This document shows, one piece after another, positions 50,735 to 56,628 of a stretch of DNA of 56,628 nucleotides. The DNA lies in NCBI GenBank assembly GCA_045541395.1, contig JAZQIZ010000017.1, positions 1 to 56,628 of the forward strand, written 5' to 3'. The translations under genes were made by a program, and so were the position numbers. Numbering within the stretch: the stretch's first letter is position 1; each line of letters begins with the position of its first letter. Under the pieces are notes generated by a model. It was not told the DNA's origin and ran no database searches. It saw only the letters and a list, made by a program, of their open reading frames with translations. The stretch comes from JAZRWQ01 sp045541395 (GTDB taxonomy: Bacteria; Bacillota; Clostridia; Oscillospirales; UMGS1783).

Positions 50735-52654
50735 TTATTTTACCTCACGTTTATCCTTCTGATAGATTATTTCAATATTCCCGCAGCCTTCAAAGGCATT
50801 TTCGGCAACGCTGCCAACAGAATCGGGAATCACAATTTTCTTTAAACTAACACAGTTTTTAAAAGCGCCTTCACATATACCTATAAGCCCCTGAGGCAGG
50901 ACCGCAGTTTCCAGTGCGGTACAGTCACAAAAGGCATTTTCCTCAATGAGCAAAAGCTTTTCGGGTAAAATGACCTCCTTAAGATTTGAGCAACCTTCAA
51001 AAGCTTTTTCTCCGATATTGGTTATTCTCCTGGGCACCTTGATCTTTTCAACGTTAGTGTTGGCTGCAAAGGCTTTCTTGCCTATATAACGAACAAATGC
51101 GCCGTGATGCTTAAACGGAATTTTCGGCTCGGCATCCTTACCGTTATATTTCATAATGCCTATCATACGCTCAGCCTCATCCTCTTCTGTTGTGGCGCCA
51201 ATACGGAAATTTCCGCGGGTGGAGAGGGTATAGTCATCGTAAAGATAAAAGCTTGTACCGAATACCCGGTCAATAGACTTATGCAGGGCTATTGCATGGG
51301 AGGCCTTAAACAGGGTTATATCCTTACGGGTAATTCGTTTTTTCAAAAACTGCTCAAACTGTTTTCTGTCATTGGTATACAGAACCTTTTTGCCCTGTTC
51401 TTTAGCGGCCTTTGCCATCAGAGCTGCATCTTCCTGCCCATAGCAAATAACAAGATCCACCTTGCTTTTGCCTATTTCAGTTCCGACCTGAGTATGCATC
51501 AAGGGAGAATCCTTACCTAATTCGAGCATTTGACCTACAACGGCTATTCTTCTTCCGCCCTTTGCAGGCTTAAGCCCTTCTAAAGTGTTTATTGCGCCTA
51601 CCATAGACATCGGAGCCGCATTATAACAGTCAATATACAGCTTATAGCCGCCAATATCGGATAAAGATTGCCTGATACCCTCGGGCTTATATTCAGCAAT
51701 ACCTCTAAGAATACTTTCAAGGGGCATTCCCGCCCATTCTCCTACCGCCATTGCGCAAAGAGCATTGCTTATATTATGAAGGCCAACGGCATTGATCCTT
51801 ACGGGAGTTACGCGCTTTTTATGAACCGCCTCAAACTCCATATATCCGTTATGCATCTTAACGTTTTGGGCATAATAATCGGCTTTCTTATTGTTTATGG
51901 CGTAAGAAATTTTAGGGTGCCTCCAAAGAACAACCTTTTTCAAAAGCTTATCATCATAATTTAAGAAAGCAGGAGTGCCTTTAGGCGCCGACGTTACAAG
52001 AATTTTCTTCATTTTAAGAATGTTCTTTCGGCTGCCCACCATTTCTATATGGCTATCGGAAATGTTAGTTATAATCACACCGTCGGGTATACAGGTAGTT
52101 GCCTTCATTTCCATTGCAGAGCGGGTATAAGACATACTTACTTCCTGAACGTGATATTCAACCTCATTTGTTATTGTTCTGAATGAGGAAAATATTCCGT
52201 TTAAAGTGTTGGTATTACCGTAAGTTTTTGTGGTATTATAATTTTGCTTTAACACGGAATATACCATTTCTTTGGTGGAAGTTTTTCCGATGCTGCCCGT
52301 AATAGCGATAACCTTGAAATCAAGCGCTTTCCTTATGCTGACACACAGTGAACGAATACAATTATTAATATTACCTATTTGAACGTGCGGCACGTTCTTA
52401 AGCGCCTCCATACCTCTGCACTGCTTTGTATAGAATATAAGCTTTTGTTCGAAAGCCAAAGCTTCCTTAAGCTTACTTTTGCGTTCTTCTGAAGTTTTGC
52501 CGAAAAGCAGAAATGCGCCACCGGGGGAAAGAGTATTTACGCTGTGGGTTATATTAGTTAAAACCTCATCGGCTAAATAATTATATTCCTGCGGCAGCTC
52601 TGCACCCATAATTTCGCAGGCCTGCCTTACGGTATATCTAACAATTTCACTCAT
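50735..52654 (-). CDS. MurF-like Mur ligase with C-terminal leucine-rich repeats
   Basis: A 639-residue protein. Residues 1-490 have the three-domain Mur ligase fold: P-loop ITGSIGKTSTKE near 118, GNTNTLNG, EVSMSYTRS, NISDSHIEMVGS with a following Lys cluster, the GLHNISNALCAMAVG block and IDCYNAAPMSM, VVGQMLELG. These place it nearest MurF (addition of D-Ala-D-Ala to the UDP-MurNAc-tripeptide), but several MurF consensus residues differ (DCYNAAP for DDSYNANP, GQM for GDM). From about 520 to the end it carries BspA-type leucine-rich repeats (AFEGCSNLKEVILPE, AFCDCTALETAVLPQ, AFKNCVSLKKIVIPD), which ordinary MurF lacks. It is the first gene of a two-gene operon with ddl. Confidence 0.87.
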   Translation of the reverse strand: MSEIVRYTVRQACEIMGAELPQEYNYLADEVLTNITHSVNTLSPGGAFLLFGKTSEERKSKLKEALAFEQKLIFYTKQCRGMEALKNVPHVQIGNINNCIRSLCVSIRKALDFKVIAITGSIGKTSTKEMVYSVLKQNYNTTKTYGNTNTLNGIFSSFRTITNEVEYHVQEVSMSYTRSAMEMKATTCIPDGVIITNISDSHIEMVGSRKNILKMKKILVTSAPKGTPAFLNYDDKLLKKVVLWRHPKISYAINNKKADYYAQNVKMHNGYMEFEAVHKKRVTPVRINAVGLHNISNALCAMAVGEWAGMPLESILRGIAEYKPEGIRQSLSDIGGYKLYIDCYNAAPMSMVGAINTLEGLKPAKGGRRIAVVGQMLELGKDSPLMHTQVGTEIGKSKVDLVICYGQEDAALMAKAAKEQGKKVLYTNDRKQFEQFLKKRITRKDITLFKASHAIALHKSIDRVFGTSFYLYDDYTLSTRGNFRIGATTEEDEAERMIGIMKYNGKDAEPKIPFKHHGAFVRYIGKKAFAANTNVEKIKVPRRITNIGEKAFEGCSNLKEVILPEKLLLIEENAFCDCTALETAVLPQGLIGICEGAFKNCVSLKKIVIPDSVGSVAENAFEGCGNIEIIYQKDKREVK

Positions 52655-52686
52655 AATAAAAGGACCTCCGATATACTCATACTTTT

Positions 52687-52714
52687 ATTATAGCACATAA
52701 TTTGTAGATTACAA
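52687..52714 (-). promoter_or_regulatory. Promoter of the MurF-like / ddl operon
   Basis: The minus strand reads TTGTAA, 16 nt, TATAAT with TGC before the -10 (extended -10). A CGGAGG site follows before ATG 52654. Confidence 0.8.
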
Positions 52715-52748
52715 TAGAAAAACCAAAGTTTTCCTTTTTGCTGAGCAT

Positions 52749-52771
52749 AAAAAAGCACCCCGAAGGGTGCT
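52749..52771 (-). terminator. Rho-independent terminator after the glnA remnant
   Basis: The stem AGCACCC / GGGTGCT with a CGAA-type tetraloop is followed on the minus strand by six uridines. It closes the short transcript that starts at the promoter 52909-52936. Confidence 0.85.
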
Positions 52772-52777
52772 GTTTTA

Positions 52778-52887
52778 TTAAAGGTCATAATATTTATCAA
52801 ATTCTGCAGGAATGGTTACGTGGCGATACCGCCGTTAATGTCAACCATCTTAATACCGTTTTCTTTAATGAGCTTAAGAACGTCTTT
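52778..52887 (-). pseudogene. Remnant of glutamine synthetase N-terminus
   Basis: On the minus strand one frame reads KDVLKLIKENGIKMVDINGG, and after a frame change the next reads RHVTIPAEFDKYYDL and a stop. Together they match the start of type I glutamine synthetase (an IKMVDF-K-VDING-RHVTIPA pattern), with a small internal loss, a stop codon just before KDV and nothing of the remaining 400 residues. It cannot encode an enzyme. The promoter and terminator around it are intact. Confidence 0.7.
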
Positions 52888-52908
52888 TTAAAACTTTACA
52901 GCAAGTTT

Positions 52909-52936
52909 ATTATATAAAACCCTCTATTTTTGTCAA
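52909..52936 (-). promoter_or_regulatory. Strong promoter upstream of the glnA remnant
   Basis: The minus strand reads TTGACA, 16 nt, TATAAT. It is back to back with the promoter of the plus-strand glycosidase at 52963-52991. Confidence 0.82.
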
Positions 52937-52962
52937 TACAATAAGTTTTTTTATTTTAGTTA

Positions 52963-52991
52963 TTGAAATCATTATATTATTTAAATATAAT
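52963..52991 (+). promoter_or_regulatory. Promoter of the right-edge glycosidase gene
   Basis: TTGAAA, 17 nt, TATAAT; the leader to ATG 53023 is about 25 nt and includes a GTGAGG ribosome site. Confidence 0.75.
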
Positions 52992-53022
52992 ATTAACAAT
53001 AATGATTTAGTGAGGTTTTTTT

Positions 53023-56000
53023 ATGAAAAAGTTTTTGGCAATTATTCTTGCGTTGCTTTCGCTCTTTGTTTGCCTCCCTGTGACCTTGTTTACAACAACG
53101 GTTTCGGCGGCAACAAGCAGCGGCAATATGATAATAAATCCCGGCTTTGAAGCTACAGGTGACTGGAGCCCTTCCGACAACACCTGGAAAATAGTTTCGG
53201 CCGAAAACGGGGTAACACCTGCTGAGGGCAATAAGATGATGAAGGTCTGTGCTACAACCACCAGCATCTGCCCCGGTACCCGTATTGCGGTCAAGCCCCA
53301 CACCAACTACGTGTACACAGTTAAGATCTACCGCTCCGATCTTGCGGGCGTTGCTTACGTTAACCTTATTGACGGCTACTCCAACGCAGATATAGCAGGC
53401 TCCGTAACCGGCAGCGGCAAAGCAGGCGAGTGGGTAACCGCCACCATTAACTTTTATTCCGGTGAACGTACTGCAGTACGCCCCAGAATGGTTATAAACA
53501 ACGCTCCCTCGGGCCAGCCTGTATACTTTGATGATTTTTCTCTTGTACCTGTTGATTCGGCTTACCCCGATTTCCCTCAGGGCCAGCAGGGTGCTAATGT
53601 TAAGACGAGCTTTACTGCCGCTTCCGATTCCACCAAGGCAGACTTTTTCGTTTCCAACGAGGGCAAGCTTTATATGAGCTCCTTTGGCTCCAAGGGTGAT
53701 GATAAGACAGAATATCTGTCCGAAGCAGTACCCGTTGCGTTGGTTGACACCATCAATAACTCCAAGGTCAGCTGGGTTTACGAATCTTACGCGCCTGTTG
53801 AAATTGAAAGAGGCGTTGAGCACACCGTAACCTACAGATCTGCCGACGGTAAATATAAGCTGAGAGCGGTTATTACTCAGCGCCAGGAGGTTGGCCCTCT
53901 TGAGTTCAATCAGTATATTACAGGCCTTACCTCCAATGTGAGCCTTAGCTATAACGACGCTGTAAGCGCAAACATTAAGCTTGAGCTTAAGGATGGCGAC
54001 GTAGCTGTACTGAACAGGTTCAGCCGCTCCCGTGTTAATGACGGTTCCGACCCTTATTTTTACTCAGGTGATATTAAAGAGACTCTCAAAGCAGGCTCTT
54101 CCATACTTACTTCGGTTGAAAACCATTACACTCCCGTTGCAAGTCTTTTACCTTATCAGGTAATCGATATTAACGGTGATCACGGCGTTTACATCGGCCA
54201 TTACTGGTCCTTTGGCAAAATGCTTGTAAGAATGAACAATGAAAACGAAATTGCCGTTTCCGATTTCCTTGACGTTATTGATACACGCTATATTAACAGA
54301 GAAAAGGGTGAAGAGCTGGCAGTACCCGGCTTCTTTATCGGCGCATATGACGGTGATATTGACGACGGCTCCAATGATATGAAGCATTGGTTCTGGGAAT
54401 ATAAAATTACCCGTTCTATTTACGAAAACGAGGGCGAACCCTATATTTCCATGGGCATAGTATCTAACACGCGCTATAATATGGATACTCAGTTTAACGT
54501 ATGGCCCGATTTTGCCGATTACGTAAACGTAATTAAGCACGATTACGGCTGGACCGTACCCAAAGGCTATGCGCCGAGGCAGGATATTGCCAGAGAAGAC
54601 CTTTGGCTGCCCGATGCATACCACGGCACCGTAAACGGTGTACCTTATATGGGTATGTATGAGGCTCTTCAGGAGCAGCTGAAAAAGGACGACAGTGATA
54701 ATCGGGTATATTATTCCCTTTATATGGCCGACACCTATATGGGCGTTGATATCGGCACCAAAGAGGGCAGAGAATTACAGCTTCAGGCCCTTAAGGACAG
54801 AATGCGCCCCGAAAACAACGATTACGGTATCGGTTACGATTACTGGCGAAGCGACTTTGACGTAGAACAGAGCTACGATTATGACGATCACGAAGGCTTG
54901 CTTTACATACTCGACAGTATGATAGATTATTCCGAAGACTTCCGTTACGAGCACTGTATGGGCGCAGGCTCTTTAAAGGATTTTACTACTCTTGAGAGAA
55001 TGACCTTTATGACCACCGAGGATACCGGTCAGCCCTTTAACCACAGAGTATCTCTTTACCAGAATTCTTATATGATCCACCCTGTACAGATGAAGGCAGA
55101 TCTGAATCTTACGGTACCTAACAGAACCTACGCAGGCGTTAAGCCTGTTCCCGCTGAAATCGTTGAAGGCGGCAAGATACCTCATACCAGCGAGGATTAC
55201 TTTACTTACGCAGTAAGAACCTCCCTTTTGGGCTCTTCAATGCTTTGCATTGTGCCCGACGGCTTTAATTACAACAATAATATGAATATCCTTGAGACCC
55301 ATTTCGGTTTATATAAGGATACCATACGACCTATCCTGCGCGACACCTCGGTTTATCACATTCTTCCTACTCCCACCGGCTCCAGCGCCACCGACCTTTG
55401 GTATTGGAACGATTGGGACGGTATACAGTATTTCAACCATGAAATAAACGAGGGTATAGTTTACTTATTTAAAGAAAACGCTTCTGCCCCCAGCTCTAAG
55501 GTTATAAGGTTAAAGGGCCTTGAAGAAACCAAGCTTTACGATCTTACCTTTATGGACAGAACAAACCTTAACGCCAGAATGACCGGTGCTCAGCTTATGA
55601 ACGAGGGCATTAACGTTACGGGTATGACCACAAGATACGATTCCGAAATGATATTCATTAAGGAGTTGAACAACCGTCTTGAGATATCCACCCCCAACAA
55701 GACTGTGTTCCATAAGGGTGAGAACCTTGACCTTACCGGTATGGAGATCACCGCACATTACTATGACGGCACCTCCCAAAAGCTTACCGACTATACCGCA
55801 GAAGGTTATGATCCCAATACTGTCGGTACTCAGAATATAGTAGTTACGGCTGACGGTATTTCCGCAAATATTGAAGTTGAAGTTAAGGAGCATTTTTTAA
55901 CCGAAACCTCTAAAACACCTGCAACCTTCACCAAAGACGGTGTAATTAAAGAAATCTGTACCTACTGCTCTCACTCTGTGTCTACAACTATTTGCAAAGC

Positions 56001-56628
56001 AAATAAAATAGATATGGAAACCGAGTACGTATATAATACGGTAAACCGCAGGCCGGAAGTGGACGTTTACGATTCCAAAGGCAATAAGCTTAGTTACAAT
56101 ATAGACTATTCCGTGGAATATCCTTCAACATGCCGTGATATTGGCGTACATACCCTTAAAGTAATTCTTAAAGGAAATTATTCCGGCTCCAAGGAAGTTA
56201 AGTATACTATAAATCCCATGGCGGTTAAGAACCTTGAGATTACTAATAATAAAAAGGATTCCTTAAGCATCAGCTGGAGTAGATCCTTCAACTGCACCGG
56301 CTACAGAGTATATTTATACAACAAGGCAACAGGCAGCTACAAAACTGTAATTTCCTCAACGCAAGAGCTGAGCGCTCAGCTTACAGGCCTCGCAAGCGGT
56401 ACCAACCATAAAATAGGCGTTAAAGCCTACAAGCAGCTTGAAGACGGCTCCATCCTTTGGAGCGCAATGTCTGAGATCACAGGCACTACCAACCCCTTAG
56501 CCCCTTCCAAGATTACCGTAGGCAGCCGCAACGCAACGTCTATTAAGCTTTCCTGGCCAAAGGCAGTAGGCGCTACAGGCTACAGAGTATATAAATATGA
56601 TTCCAAAACCGGAACCTATAAAACTGTA
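53023..56628 (+). CDS. Secreted GH36-like glycosidase with Ig-like and FnIII modules (partial, runs off right edge)
   Basis: Open for 1202 codons to the window end. The signal peptide is at residues 1-29 (LLSLFVCLPVTLFTTTVSA). A carbohydrate-binding-type jelly roll spans 34-180 (INPGFE start, VYFDDFSLVPV end). A GH36-like core follows: GYDYWRSDFD with probable nucleophile Asp611, then RYEHCMGAGSLKD with probable acid/base Asp653. The C-to-D spacing equals that in the 1875-residue enzyme at 7686, although the overall sequence is quite different. After about 880 come a bacterial Ig-like (Big_3) domain (TPNKTVFHKGENLDLTGMEI), a CTYCSH-containing Cys pair segment, another Ig-like unit, and from about 1065 fibronectin III repeats like those of the left enzyme. 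Specificity is uncertain; the family assignment rests on the spacing of the acidic motifs. Confidence 0.82.
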   Translation, partial: MKKFLAIILALLSLFVCLPVTLFTTTVSAATSSGNMIINPGFEATGDWSPSDNTWKIVSAENGVTPAEGNKMMKVCATTTSICPGTRIAVKPHTNYVYTVKIYRSDLAGVAYVNLIDGYSNADIAGSVTGSGKAGEWVTATINFYSGERTAVRPRMVINNAPSGQPVYFDDFSLVPVDSAYPDFPQGQQGANVKTSFTAASDSTKADFFVSNEGKLYMSSFGSKGDDKTEYLSEAVPVALVDTINNSKVSWVYESYAPVEIERGVEHTVTYRSADGKYKLRAVITQRQEVGPLEFNQYITGLTSNVSLSYNDAVSANIKLELKDGDVAVLNRFSRSRVNDGSDPYFYSGDIKETLKAGSSILTSVENHYTPVASLLPYQVIDINGDHGVYIGHYWSFGKMLVRMNNENEIAVSDFLDVIDTRYINREKGEELAVPGFFIGAYDGDIDDGSNDMKHWFWEYKITRSIYENEGEPYISMGIVSNTRYNMDTQFNVWPDFADYVNVIKHDYGWTVPKGYAPRQDIAREDLWLPDAYHGTVNGVPYMGMYEALQEQLKKDDSDNRVYYSLYMADTYMGVDIGTKEGRELQLQALKDRMRPENNDYGIGYDYWRSDFDVEQSYDYDDHEGLLYILDSMIDYSEDFRYEHCMGAGSLKDFTTLERMTFMTTEDTGQPFNHRVSLYQNSYMIHPVQMKADLNLTVPNRTYAGVKPVPAEIVEGGKIPHTSEDYFTYAVRTSLLGSSMLCIVPDGFNYNNNMNILETHFGLYKDTIRPILRDTSVYHILPTPTGSSATDLWYWNDWDGIQYFNHEINEGIVYLFKENASAPSSKVIRLKGLEETKLYDLTFMDRTNLNARMTGAQLMNEGINVTGMTTRYDSEMIFIKELNNRLEISTPNKTVFHKGENLDLTGMEITAHYYDGTSQKLTDYTAEGYDPNTVGTQNIVVTADGISANIEVEVKEHFLTETSKTPATFTKDGVIKEICTYCSHSVSTTICKANKIDMETEYVYNTVNRRPEVDVYDSKGNKLSYNIDYSVEYPSTCRDIGVHTLKVILKGNYSGSKEVKYTINPMAVKNLEITNNKKDSLSISWSRSFNCTGYRVYLYNKATGSYKTVISSTQELSAQLTGLASGTNHKIGVKAYKQLEDGSILWSAMSEITGTTNPLAPSKITVGSRNATSIKLSWPKAVGATGYRVYKYDSKTGTYKTV

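Larger units (their letters stand above)
52745..52902 (-). ncRNA. Predicted short transcript (about 155 nt) of unknown role
   Basis: It is bounded by a strong promoter (52909-52936) and a strong terminator (52749-52771) with no intact ORF between. It may be only the relic of a collapsed glnA gene, or a stable small RNA. The remainder of the 368-nt gap between the flanking genes holds only their promoters. Confidence 0.4.

Noticed and set aside
52993..53823. 276-residue minus-strand ORF
   Set aside because: It is the antisense shadow of the right-edge glycosidase, which has a signal peptide, ribosome site and family motifs; the minus ORF has none.

Overview
The window looks like chromosome from a gut-type Clostridia bacterium (Oscillospirales/Ruminococcaceae-like; this is inference). 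The signs are strong AGGAGG-type ribosome sites, consensus TTGACA/TATAAT promoters in AT-rich gaps, LPXTG-type surface proteins with DxSxS von Willebrand A domains, type IV pilus genes of the Gram-positive kind, multi-modular secreted glycosidases with fibronectin III tails, and several AraC and c-di-GMP regulators. No rRNA, tRNA, CRISPR, transposase or phage gene was seen.

Layout. 1-6632 (minus): V-type ATPase operon in the order E, DUF2764, A, B, D, I. Subunit I runs off the left edge. A perfect promoter and a structured leader precede it. 6775-14355 (minus): aldo/keto reductase, an 1875-residue secreted GH36-type glycosidase, and a nucleoside hydrolase. 14575-17810 (minus): four-gene oxidoreductase/dehydroquinase-like operon, divergent from an AraC regulator. 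18749-22147: GH31 glycosidase divergent from a second AraC regulator. 22195-23988 (plus): adenine deaminase. 24025-28405 (minus): CapA-like protein with C-terminal leucine-rich repeats, then a tandem ATP-grasp protein. 28575-35631 (minus): three wall-anchored VWA surface proteins and one small conserved protein, served by three promoters that share the same direct-repeat element. 35743-40658 (minus): type IV pilus-type operon (transglutaminase-like protein, PilC, four small membrane-anchored proteins, PilT). 40877-42100 (plus): SARP/BTAD regulator. 42101-42580: array of small hairpins plus terminators. 42581-49621 (plus): c-di-GMP operon (EAL-GGDEF, ICMT-like, GH3-family, GGDEF-HD-GYP). 49681-52654 (minus): D-Ala-D-Ala ligase and a MurF-like ligase fused to leucine-rich repeats. 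52749-52936 (minus): promoter and terminator around a tiny glutamine synthetase remnant. 53023-end (plus): second secreted GH36-like glycosidase, cut by the right edge.

How it fits together. The ends of the window serve ion-motive energy and extracellular glycan breakdown. The centre is devoted to the cell surface: VWA adhesins, a retractile pilus and envelope ligases, framed by regulators. The most notable candidates for new biology are the shared operator T(G/A)TAACC-N5-T(G/A)TAACC-N9-(-10) in front of every VWA transcription unit, with a SARP-type regulator nearby; the VWA protein that has lost its metal site; the operon that places a GH3-family enzyme between a diguanylate cyclase and an HD-GYP phosphodiesterase; the CapA, tandem ATP-grasp and Mur-ligase proteins, two of which carry C-terminal leucine-rich repeats; and the transcription unit that now carries only a broken glnA start.
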